Assembly (NCBI GenBank): GCA_905479915.1
Contig: CAJQOH010000015.1
Coordinates: 1-64,000 of the forward strand
Source of the DNA: an uncultured Flavobacteriales bacterium
GTDB taxonomy: Bacteria; Bacteroidota; Bacteroidia; Flavobacteriales_E; Vicingaceae
Direction of reading: 5' to 3'
DNA: 64,000 bases
This document shows positions 7,351 through 14,765 of this stretch, piece by piece. The notes below the pieces were generated by a model. It was not told the origin of the DNA, did no database searches, and saw only the letters and a list, made by a program, of their open reading frames with translations. A program made the position numbers and the translations under genes. Position 1 is the stretch's first letter. Every line of letters begins with the position of its first letter.

Positions 7351-7809
7351 TTATTTCACTAAAGATTTAAGGTGTGATACATAAGCCTCTGCAGAGATCT
7401 TTTTATACCCTGTGGTTCCCAGTACTTTTTCTTCAGAGCTTAATATTAACACAGTAGGAAATGTTCCTGTCTTGTTATACTTTTCAGCTAACTCATCATT
7501 TTGTTTTGTCATTTCTGGAGACAACCTATTCTTCTTTTTAGCAGGATAATCTAAGTTGAGTAATACAAAATTTTCAGTAGCATATTTTTTAAATGCTTCA
7601 GAACTAAACACTACTTTTTCTAAACGCATACAATTGGCACACCAATCAGAACCTGAAAAACTCATTAAAATAGACTTGTTTTCTTTTTTTGATAATGCTA
7701 AGGCTTCCTCATAATTGGTTAACCAAACAGATTCACCTTCTTCTGTAAAAGATGTTAATGTCATAATACCGATAAGTAATATTGGAAGGATTTTCTTCAA
7801 GTTATTCAT
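7351..7809 (-). CDS. Exported thioredoxin-family protein
   Basis: A 152-residue periplasmic thioredoxin-like protein. After a signal peptide (ILPILLIGIMTLTSF) comes a thioredoxin_7-like fold with the redox motif WCANC (Cys57 and Cys60) and the cis-Pro region TFPTVLIL. It is the first gene of the operon with ApbE, DUF4266 and DUF3570, and its stop lies one base before the ApbE start. It could keep the C-terminal cysteines of DUF4266 reduced; that is inference from context. A TAnnTTTG box at 7892-7899 on this strand would give a leader of about 75 bases. Confidence 0.9.
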   Translation of the reverse strand: MNNLKKILPILLIGIMTLTSFTEEGESVWLTNYEEALALSKKENKSILMSFSGSDWCANCMRLEKVVFSSEAFKKYATENFVLLNLDYPAKKKNRLSPEMTKQNDELAEKYNKTGTFPTVLILSSEEKVLGTTGYKKISAEAYVSHLKSLVK

Positions 7810-8046
7810 AAGGAAGTTTTACAACGTTTTTAGTGTGCTATTTAATAAACTGGTTTTTTACAATTTTATTCTATCTCTAAAAAAATTAAATCAAAACTAA
7901 TCTGCAAATCTGTAGAAATTCTGTTATTCAACATTAAGTTCATCAATAAATTTAACTTTACATCAATGAAAAAAACAATAAATTAATCTTTAATTTCATT
8001 GTTGCCCTTGTTGCATTTATTATTACGATTTTTTTTCTAATATAAT

Positions 8047-8073
8047 GAGATTGCTTCGTACCTCGCAATGACG
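8047..8073 (+). repeat. REP-like hairpin (AGATTGC...GCAATGACG family)
   Basis: AGATTGCTTCG then TACCTCGCAATGACG. ATTGC/GCAAT arms form a hairpin. The same outer bases recur at 23407-23433 and 23530-23569. Sequences of this form are widespread interspersed repeats in several bacterial phyla. Confidence 0.7.
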
Positions 8074-8126
8074 TAGATTCTTTCTAAGGATTAATAAAAA
8101 TAGTCTTAAAATCAACTCAAACTTTA

Positions 8127-8134
8127 TAACTTTG
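8127..8134 (+). promoter_or_regulatory. -7 promoter box of priA
   Basis: TAACTTTG matches TAnnTTTG and lies 23 bases before the priA ATG, leaving a leader of roughly 17 bases. Confidence 0.6.
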
Positions 8135-8157
8135 ATACTTTAGACTTTTAACTCAAA

Positions 8158-10647
8158 ATGAATCAAGAAACCATTTTCATAGATGTAATCTTACCACTTT
8201 CGCTACCGAATTTGTTTACCTATCGTTTACCTGCAGAGTTAAATGAAGCCATTCAAATTGGTCAGCGAGCTGTTGTACCTTTTGGTAGAGGAGGTAAATT
8301 ATATTCTGCATTGGTCAAACGAATTCATCACACTCCCCCATCAGAATACCAGGCAAAATATGTTGAATCCATTCTTGATGATCATCCTATTGTTAACGCC
8401 AAACAATTGAAGCATTGGGATTGGATCGCAAACTATTACATTGCCAACCCTGGTGATGTTTTTAATGCCGCTTTACCTGGTGCACTTAAATTAGCAAGCG
8501 AGACAAACATTGTATTAAATTCGGATTTTGATAAAGAGCAAATTTCTACCCTTAGTGATAATGAGTACCTGATTTTTGAAGCACTTGAAGTGCGAAATAT
8601 TTTAAGTCTTCAGGAAATTTCAGAAATATTAAACATCAAAAACGTTCACAAAATTGTAAAATCTTTAATTGAAAAAAGAGCAATTATTGTTGAAGAAGAT
8701 CTAAAACGAAAATACAAACCCAAGTTAATTCCTTACGTCCGATTAACCGAATTTGCCAATAAAGAAAAAAACTTAGAACAGCTTTTTAATGACATTTCTA
8801 GAGCTAAAAAACAGCTTGAAACATTAATGACTTTTATTAAGCTCTCTGAACGTTACGCAGACAATCCAAAAGAGGTGAAAAAAGCAGATTTACAAAAAGC
8901 TGCCAATGTATCTTCTTCCATTATTACTGAACTTGTAAAGAAAAACATTTTAGAGATTTACGAAGTTGCTGTTGACCGTATTGGTAAATACAACAAACAG
9001 TTGATCGGAGATAAAACACTCAACGAACATCAAGAAAAAGCTTACGGTGAAATTCAAGAGCAGTTTAAAGAAAAGGATGTTGTTTTACTTCATGGAGTTA
9101 CCTCTTCTGGTAAAACCGAGATCTATATTAAACTAATACAAGAAGCCATTGCAAGAGGAGAACAAGTATTGTACTTGCTACCAGAAATTGCATTAACCAC
9201 CCAATTGATTACCCGTTTACAAAAAGTTTTTGGTGATGTAATTGGGGTTTATCACTCCAAGTTCAATGAGAATGAACGGGTAGAAGTTTGGAATAAAGTC
9301 ATACAATTTGAACAAACTAAATCTTCTCAATTCCAAATTGTAATGGGAGCACGTTCTTCCATGTTTTTACCTTTTAGCAATTTAGGGTTAATCATTATTG
9401 ATGAGGAACACGAAAATAGCTTTAAACAATACCAACCCGCTCCAAGATACAATGCTAGAGATGCTTCCATTGTTTTAGCAAACATCCATCAAGCAAAAGT
9501 TTTAATGGGTTCTGCCACTCCAGCTGTAGAAACATATTGGAATGCACAAGCAGGAAAATATGGTTTGGTAGAAATTACCAAAAGACATGGTGGTGTTCAA
9601 ATGCCAGAAATTTTATGTGCAGATGTAAAAGAAGCTACCAGAAAAAAGAAAATGAAATCGCACTTCTCTCCTTTACTAATGGAGTTAATGGAAGATGCTT
9701 TTGAGGCCAAAGAACAGGTTATACTCTTCCAAAACCGTAGAGGTTATGCTCCGTTTTTGTTATGCGAAGAATGTGCACATGTACCAGAATGTAAAAACTG
9801 TGATGTATCGTTAACCTACCATAAATTCTCCAACTTATTAAAGTGTCATTATTGTGGTACCAACAAGCAAATGCCTACAACATGTGGTGCCTGTGGTAGC
9901 CCAAGAGTTACGCTTAAAGGTTTTGGAACTGAACAGATAGAAGAAGAATTAGCAATTTATTTTCCAAAAATAAAAGTAGCCAGAATGGATGCTGATACTA
10001 CTCGAACAAAAAATGCTTACCACCGTTTAATTACAGATTTTGAAGATGGCAACATTGATGTTTTAGTAGGAACTCAAATGGTTACTAAGGGGTTAGACTT
10101 TGACAATGTTTCTGTTGTTGGAGTAATGAATGCTGATAACATGCTCAACTTTCCAGATTTTAGAGCTTTTGAGCGTTCTTACCAATTGATGAGTCAGGTA
10201 AGTGGACGAGCAGGTAGAAATAAAAAAAGAGGAAAAGTACTGATACAAACGTATGAACCTTATCATCCGATTATCCGTCAAGTAATTGAAAACGATTACA
10301 TCGGAATGTATCAAGATGAAATCCAACAACGAAAAAAATTCAAATACCCTCCCTTTCAACGTGTTATTCATTTTACGATGAAGCATAGAGATAGAGATAA
10401 ACTCAATGATGGAGCTCGTGAATTTGTTAGTACTTTAAAAGCAAAATTTGGAGAACGTGTTTTAGGACCAGATTTTCCTGCTATTTCTCGTATCAAAAAC
10501 CAATACATTAAAAATGCTATGCTTAAGGTTGAGCGAGAGATTTCTGTAAAGAAAACAAGAGAGTTAGTAATGGAAGTAAAAAATCATTTTGAAGCTTTTA
10601 GCGAATACAAAAGTGTAAAAATTACCATTGATGTTGATCCGATGTAA
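8158..10647 (+). CDS. priA: Primosomal protein N' (replication restart helicase PriA)
   Basis: ATP-dependent 3'-5' DNA helicase that rebuilds replisomes at stalled forks. The N-terminal DNA-binding domain (FIDVILPLSLPNLFTY) is followed by Walker A GVTSSGKTE at about residue 310, Walker B DEEH at about 413, the zinc-binding cysteine pairs spread over about residues 535-580 (LCEECAHVPECKNC, CHYCG, CGACG), helicase motifs V and VI (GTQMVTKGLDF, QVSGRAGR) and the conserved C-terminal domain. At 829 residues it is somewhat longer than the E. coli protein (732), with the extra length in the inter-domain helical region at about 140-260. Promoter box and ATG are unambiguous. Confidence 0.97.
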   Translation: MNQETIFIDVILPLSLPNLFTYRLPAELNEAIQIGQRAVVPFGRGGKLYSALVKRIHHTPPSEYQAKYVESILDDHPIVNAKQLKHWDWIANYYIANPGDVFNAALPGALKLASETNIVLNSDFDKEQISTLSDNEYLIFEALEVRNILSLQEISEILNIKNVHKIVKSLIEKRAIIVEEDLKRKYKPKLIPYVRLTEFANKEKNLEQLFNDISRAKKQLETLMTFIKLSERYADNPKEVKKADLQKAANVSSSIITELVKKNILEIYEVAVDRIGKYNKQLIGDKTLNEHQEKAYGEIQEQFKEKDVVLLHGVTSSGKTEIYIKLIQEAIARGEQVLYLLPEIALTTQLITRLQKVFGDVIGVYHSKFNENERVEVWNKVIQFEQTKSSQFQIVMGARSSMFLPFSNLGLIIIDEEHENSFKQYQPAPRYNARDASIVLANIHQAKVLMGSATPAVETYWNAQAGKYGLVEITKRHGGVQMPEILCADVKEATRKKKMKSHFSPLLMELMEDAFEAKEQVILFQNRRGYAPFLLCEECAHVPECKNCDVSLTYHKFSNLLKCHYCGTNKQMPTTCGACGSPRVTLKGFGTEQIEEELAIYFPKIKVARMDADTTRTKNAYHRLITDFEDGNIDVLVGTQMVTKGLDFDNVSVVGVMNADNMLNFPDFRAFERSYQLMSQVSGRAGRNKKRGKVLIQTYEPYHPIIRQVIENDYIGMYQDEIQQRKKFKYPPFQRVIHFTMKHRDRDKLNDGAREFVSTLKAKFGERVLGPDFPAISRIKNQYIKNAMLKVEREISVKKTRELVMEVKNHFEAFSEYKSVKITIDVDPM

Positions 10648-10703
10648 CTGAATCTAATAAGAAAGATGAACTTATGTTTCATAAAAAAACATAGCCACAA
10701 TAA

Positions 10704-11570
10704 ATGAAATTAAATTTACAAGAAAAATATCCTGACATTGAAATAACAGGAGACCTAAATGAAGGTGAATTCTGTATTATCAATAGTAGAGTTCATGGTT
10801 TGTTCGCCAATTTTTATTGTATTTTATATGGTTTATACATTTGTGAGGAGGAAAATCTCAAACCCATCATTGAATTAGGTAAAGATCACCTTTACTATGA
10901 CCCTAAAAAAGGAGATAATATTTTCACTTATTTTTATGAGCAGTCATACAAGGAAAGTGATATAACACTCAATCAACTAGCACGAATTAAAGTAATCCAT
11001 CCTAATATCTTTTTGAAATGGTGTCGTATATCCACTGCGGAAAAGGTTACTTCAAATTTATTAATAGAAAAGTATTTTAATTTACGACCAGACATTCGTG
11101 ATGCTATTGATACGTTTTGCGATAAAAACTTTAAAAAATCAGGAATCTTAGGTTCTAAAAAATTACGAATATTAGGAGTGCACTATAGAGGTACAGACAA
11201 AGCTGAAGAACACCCAATCATACCTTTCAAAGAATATGAAAAAAGAATTGATAGCTTGCTGAAAAATAATATTTGCGATAAAGTATTATTTATTTCTGAT
11301 GAATTACACCTCAGAAATCATGTGAAAAATAAATACAAAGAAAAAGTAATTTTATACAACCTTGAAGCAGATTATTCAGAAGTATATTCTGGAGAACAAA
11401 AAGCCCTTCATCTTATCAAATCATCATCCTATTTACATGCAAAGGATGCTTTAGTTGAATGTTATTTACTTTCAAAATGTTTACTTCTAATGAGTTCGCA
11501 TAAATCTTCAATGTCCTTATTTTCTACTTTTCTTAATCCTGATATCACTCATATTGTTATTGAACCTTAA
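10704..11570 (+). CDS. Putative fucosyltransferase-like glycosyltransferase
   Basis: A 288-residue soluble protein with the motif GVHYRGTDK at about residues 158-166, the HxRxxD signature of the O-fucosyltransferase / alpha-1,6-fucosyltransferase / NodZ group, where the Arg contacts the GDP-sugar. Further support comes from the C-terminal pattern ALVECYLLSKCLLLMSSHKSSMS, typical of the nucleotide-binding half of these enzymes. No signal peptide or membrane segment. It is followed 15 bases later by a methyltransferase gene and lies between housekeeping genes priA and ychF, away from any visible polysaccharide cluster. Donor and acceptor are unknown; GDP-fucose is the expectation for the fold rather than something seen. 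Confidence 0.65.
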   Translation: MKLNLQEKYPDIEITGDLNEGEFCIINSRVHGLFANFYCILYGLYICEEENLKPIIELGKDHLYYDPKKGDNIFTYFYEQSYKESDITLNQLARIKVIHPNIFLKWCRISTAEKVTSNLLIEKYFNLRPDIRDAIDTFCDKNFKKSGILGSKKLRILGVHYRGTDKAEEHPIIPFKEYEKRIDSLLKNNICDKVLFISDELHLRNHVKNKYKEKVILYNLEADYSEVYSGEQKALHLIKSSSYLHAKDALVECYLLSKCLLLMSSHKSSMSLFSTFLNPDITHIVIEP

Positions 11571-11585
11571 TAAAAAAGAAATCTT

Positions 11586-12116
11586 ATGAAACTACACCTT
11601 GGCTGTGGAAATAAAAAATTAGAAGGGTTTATAAATATTGATATAAGAGAAGATGTCAATCCTGATGCAATTGATGATATAGCTAACTTAAATACCTACA
11701 CCCAAAACAGTATTGACCTTATCTATGTATGCCATGTATTAGAGCATTTTGGTAGACATGAATACTTAGATGTTTTAAAAAAATGGTACAGCATATTAAA
11801 ACTAGGAGGAACTCTTAGATTATCTGTACCAGATTTAGAAGCGGTATTTTTAAAATATAAAGAAGGAGTTTCATTAAGGAGTTTAATGGGATTTTTATAT
11901 GGAGGGCAAACCTATCCAGAAAACTACCACTATATAGGTTTTGATTTTAAAACATTACAAGAAGATTTAGAATCTGTAGGATTTAAAGCCATACAAAAGT
12001 GGGACTGGAAATTGGTCGATCATGGCCAAACAGACGACTATAGTCAATCCTACCTTCCGCACATGGATAAAGAGCATGGAGATTTAATGAGCCTTAATAT
12101 AGAAGCTACCAAGTAG
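11586..12116 (+). CDS. SAM-dependent methyltransferase (Methyltransf_11 type)
   Basis: Class I methyltransferase of 176 residues. The SAM motif LHLGCGNKKLEGF at residues 3-15 starts almost at the N-terminus, followed by NIDIRED and then VCHVLEHFGRHEYLDVLKKW, the usual post-II region, and LKLGGTLRLSVPDL. This N-terminal layout is typical of methyltransferases found with polysaccharide genes. It lies 15 bases after the fucosyltransferase-like gene and is presumably co-transcribed, so a methylated sugar product is a reasonable guess. It converges with ychF. Confidence 0.85.
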   Translation: MKLHLGCGNKKLEGFINIDIREDVNPDAIDDIANLNTYTQNSIDLIYVCHVLEHFGRHEYLDVLKKWYSILKLGGTLRLSVPDLEAVFLKYKEGVSLRSLMGFLYGGQTYPENYHYIGFDFKTLQEDLESVGFKAIQKWDWKLVDHGQTDDYSQSYLPHMDKEHGDLMSLNIEATK

Positions 12117-12142
12117 TACGAGAACTTTCGGAGAATTAATGT

Positions 12143-13240
12143 TTACACATTAAATCTAAAGTGCATAATATCACCATCTTCCACTACATATTCTTTTCCT
12201 TCTACCCCCATTTTACCGGCATCTTTACATGCAGCTTCAGAACCTAAGGTTACAAAATCGTTGTACTTAATTACCTCAGCTCTAATAAATCCTTTTTCAA
12301 AATCTGTATGGATAACTCCAGCAGCTTGTGGAGCCGTCATTCCTTTATTTATGGTCCAAGCTCTTACCTCTTTTTCACCAGCAGTGAAATAAGTGTCTAA
12401 GTTTAACAATGCATAAGCAGCTCTAATTAAAACATTAACTCCTGCTTCCTTTAAACCCATATCCTGTAAAAACTCTTGTCTTTCTTCGTAAGAATCTAAC
12501 TCTGCAATATCAGCCTCAATTTGAGCACCAATCATGATCACCTCAGCATTCTCATCTTTTACAGCAGCCTTAACCGCTTCTACATGAGCATTACCGGATA
12601 CAACAGAACCTTCATCTACATTACAAACGTACATTACCGGCTTAATCGTTAACAAGTGTAAGCCCATAATAAACGGAGCCTCTTCATCTGTTACCTCAAC
12701 CGTTCTTGCAGATTTACCAGCCTCTAAAGCCGCTTCATATCTAGATAAAACCTCTTGCTCTTTTACGGCAGATTTATCTCCTGTTTTTACTTTTCTTTTT
12801 ATTCCTTCCAATTGTTTCTGAACAGTTTCTAAATCTTTTAACTGCAATTCAAAATCAATTACTTCTTTATCATTCAAAGGATCTACCTTTCCATCAACGT
12901 GAACTACGTTATCATCATCAAAACATCTTAAAACATGAATAATGGCATCTGTTTCTCTAATGTTGGCTAAAAATTTATTACCCAATCCTTCTCCCTTACT
13001 TGCCCCTTTAACCAATCCGGCAATATCAACTATTTCAATAGTGGTAGGCTGTACTTTTTCTGGATTAACCAAACTTTCCAGTTTACCCAATCTATCATCT
13101 GGTACAGTTATAACACCTACATTAGGTTCAATAGTACAAAACGGAAAATTTGCCGATTGTGCTTTTGCATTAGACAAACAATTAAACAACGTAGATTTTC
13201 CAACATTAGGTAATCCAACAATACCACATTTTAAAGCCAT
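12143..13240 (-). CDS. ychF: Redox-regulated ATPase YchF (Obg-family)
   Basis: Universally conserved P-loop NTPase of the Obg/HflX superfamily that hydrolyses ATP and interacts with ribosomes. GLPNVGKST (about residues 8-16) is the G1 loop, DIAGLVKGAS the G3 region, and NVDE occupies the altered G4 position that gives ATP preference. A central coiled coil (about 130-180) and the C-terminal TGS domain (ending VEDGDIMHFRFNV) are present. The length of 365 residues matches the family. A TAnnTTTG box lies at 13261-13268, giving a leader of about 15 bases. Monocistronic by spacing. Confidence 0.97.
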   Translation of the reverse strand: MALKCGIVGLPNVGKSTLFNCLSNAKAQSANFPFCTIEPNVGVITVPDDRLGKLESLVNPEKVQPTTIEIVDIAGLVKGASKGEGLGNKFLANIRETDAIIHVLRCFDDDNVVHVDGKVDPLNDKEVIDFELQLKDLETVQKQLEGIKRKVKTGDKSAVKEQEVLSRYEAALEAGKSARTVEVTDEEAPFIMGLHLLTIKPVMYVCNVDEGSVVSGNAHVEAVKAAVKDENAEVIMIGAQIEADIAELDSYEERQEFLQDMGLKEAGVNVLIRAAYALLNLDTYFTAGEKEVRAWTINKGMTAPQAAGVIHTDFEKGFIRAEVIKYNDFVTLGSEAACKDAGKMGVEGKEYVVEDGDIMHFRFNV

Positions 13241-13260
13241 AATTCTTAATTTTTGAGTCG

Positions 13261-13268
13261 CAAAAGTA
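13261..13268 (-). promoter_or_regulatory. -7 promoter box of ychF
   Basis: TACTTTTG on the minus strand matches TAnnTTTG and lies 21 bases upstream of the ychF ATG. Confidence 0.55.
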
Positions 13269-13349
13269 ATGATTTAGAATGAAGAAGTTTCTAACAATCT
13301 TATCCTAATAATATCTCTAACTCAAGAGAACGTTACCTAAAGTTTTAGC

Positions 13350-13357
13350 TACTTTTG
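13350..13357 (+). promoter_or_regulatory. -7 promoter box of the CDP-alcohol phosphatidyltransferase gene
   Basis: TACTTTTG matches TAnnTTTG and lies 37 bases before the ATG at 13394. Confidence 0.5.
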
Positions 13358-13393
13358 GCACTGTTAATGTAGTTAACCACAAAAAAAAGCAGA

Positions 13394-14098
13394 ATGGCTG
13401 AAGAAGGTAAAGCACAATTATTTATATATAAGGCTCTCAACCCTTTTATTATGTTGATGCATAAATTAGGAGTTACACCAAATATGATCACCTCTTTTGG
13501 TTTCATTTTAAACATTGTTGCTGCAGTAATTTTTATTGTTGGTGCCGAACAAGCAGACAGAACAGACATGTTTTATGTTGGATGGGGAGGTTTTACAATT
13601 CTTATTGCCGGGCTGTTTGATATGATGGATGGAAGATTGGCTAGAATTGCTAACCTATCAAGTTCTTTTGGCGCTTTTTATGATTCTGTTATTGATAGAT
13701 ACAGTGAATTGGTCATGTTTTTAGGAATCTGTTTTTATTTAATTTCTCAAGATTACTTCTTAAGTTCTTTATTCGCTTTTGTAGCTTTAATAGGATCTAT
13801 AATGGTGAGTTATACTAGAGCTAGAGCAGAAGGTTTAGGAATTGATTGTAGTGTAGGAATGATGCAACGACCAGCAAGAGTTGTTACTGTTGGAGCTTCT
13901 GCAATGTTTTGTGGAATTACGTACTATTTTACAGACTCATTTACTTTTCATGCCGAAGCAATTCATTTCACTTATTTTGAGACCATTTCAATTTTTACAT
14001 TGCCAGTAACCTTCGTTTCAATCATGTCTAATTACACGGCTCTTCAACGATTATTTCATGTAAAAAAAGAGTTAGACAAAAGAGATTTAAATGCTTAA
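13394..14098 (+). CDS. CDP-alcohol phosphatidyltransferase, probable phosphatidylinositol(-phosphate) synthase
   Basis: Integral membrane enzyme that joins a CDP-diacylglycerol-type donor to an alcohol. The full signature DG(x)2AR(x)8G(x)3D(x)3D is present as DMMDGRLARIANLSSSFG then AFYDSVID, at about residues 75-101, within a protein of six or so membrane helices (234 residues, normal length). The acceptor cannot be read from the motif. The nearby myo-inositol-phosphate synthase gene makes inositol or inositol phosphate the leading candidate, as in the inositol-lipid clusters of gut Bacteroides. It overlaps the DUF4833 gene by 8 bases. A role in making another phospholipid remains possible. 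Confidence 0.82.
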   Translation: MAEEGKAQLFIYKALNPFIMLMHKLGVTPNMITSFGFILNIVAAVIFIVGAEQADRTDMFYVGWGGFTILIAGLFDMMDGRLARIANLSSSFGAFYDSVIDRYSELVMFLGICFYLISQDYFLSSLFAFVALIGSIMVSYTRARAEGLGIDCSVGMMQRPARVVTVGASAMFCGITYYFTDSFTFHAEAIHFTYFETISIFTLPVTFVSIMSNYTALQRLFHVKKELDKRDLNA

Positions 14099-14648
14099 AT
14101 ATTTTTACATATTCCTTTTTTCAAGTCTTTTCTTAGGGCTTAATCAAACCGTTTTTTCTCAAAATGAGGAAGATGTTTTTATAGGACATACTGTTCCAGA
14201 TGATCCTAATGTAATGTTCTACATTCAAAAAAACACCAATCCAAATACGATAGTCTACGCCATGAGATTAGGGGCTGATGGCAAAATGGATCCCAAAGAA
14301 CCTATGGAAGTTTTTTGGAGAAGGTACCAAGAAGATGGAGCAAGAAAAAAATTAGCTTGGTTAGAAAAAACATTTGCTTTCGATTTTAAAGTAAAACCTG
14401 TTGAAGGCAAAGAAAACACTTATGTATTTAGTTTAGTTGCCATGAAAGGAAAGCAAGTTTTTGTGACTCAAACTAAAACTGGAGAGGCTAATGTATTTAT
14501 GAAGATATCGGGTAAAATGGCTCGTTTAGAGCGAATTTACGTGATGGTAGATGATTCCAAAAGAATACAAAGTGTTAATTCTATGGAGCTTTTTGGTAGA
14601 GATTATAAAACTGGAAAATTGATTTACGAAAAAATCATAAAAGATTAA
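14091..14648 (+). CDS. DUF4833 domain-containing exported protein
   Basis: A 185-residue protein with a signal peptide (LFSSLFLGLNQTVFSQ) and a DUF4833-type body: VMFYIQKNTNPNTIVYAMRL, then DPKEPMEVFWRRYQEDG and RKKLAWLEKTFAFDF, ending in a LERIYVMVD region. Probably periplasmic. The start ATG overlaps the stop of the phosphatidyltransferase gene, so the two are coupled, and the myo-inositol-phosphate synthase gene follows after its own promoter. DUF4833 has no assigned activity that I know of; its place here suggests a part in making or moving inositol lipids. Confidence 0.8.
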   Translation: MLKYFYIFLFSSLFLGLNQTVFSQNEEDVFIGHTVPDDPNVMFYIQKNTNPNTIVYAMRLGADGKMDPKEPMEVFWRRYQEDGARKKLAWLEKTFAFDFKVKPVEGKENTYVFSLVAMKGKQVFVTQTKTGEANVFMKISGKMARLERIYVMVDDSKRIQSVNSMELFGRDYKTGKLIYEKIIKD

Positions 14649-14725
14649 TTCACAAGGCATAACAACTCTTTTCTTTATTGGTATTAATAGTTATAAAATT
14701 GTAGTTTATAACCATTAGTTATTCC

Positions 14726-14733
14726 TATATTTG
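14726..14733 (+). promoter_or_regulatory. -7 promoter box of ino1
   Basis: TATATTTG matches TAnnTTTG. A TTG at 14699-14701 is 24 bases upstream, at the edge of the spacing seen for -33 elements. The leader would be about 27 bases and is A-rich before the ATG. Confidence 0.6.
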
Positions 14734-14765
14734 CCGTCTCAAATTTCAATTAAAAAAAACAAAAT

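Larger units (their letters stand above)
7810..8157. other. Divergent intergenic region with REP-like hairpin and decayed peptide
   Basis: 348 bases between the thioredoxin and priA genes. It holds a minus-strand TAnnTTTG box (7892-7899), a short frameshifted hydrophobic ORF (7966-8045: MKKTI, then in another frame LIFNFIVALVAFIITIFFLI), a REP-like hairpin (8047-8073) and the priA promoter box (8127-8134). No intact gene was found. Confidence 0.6.

Noticed and set aside
12942-13256. Plus-strand 104-codon frame across the ychF start
   Set aside because: Antisense to the GTPase core codons; codon pattern and conservation favour ychF.
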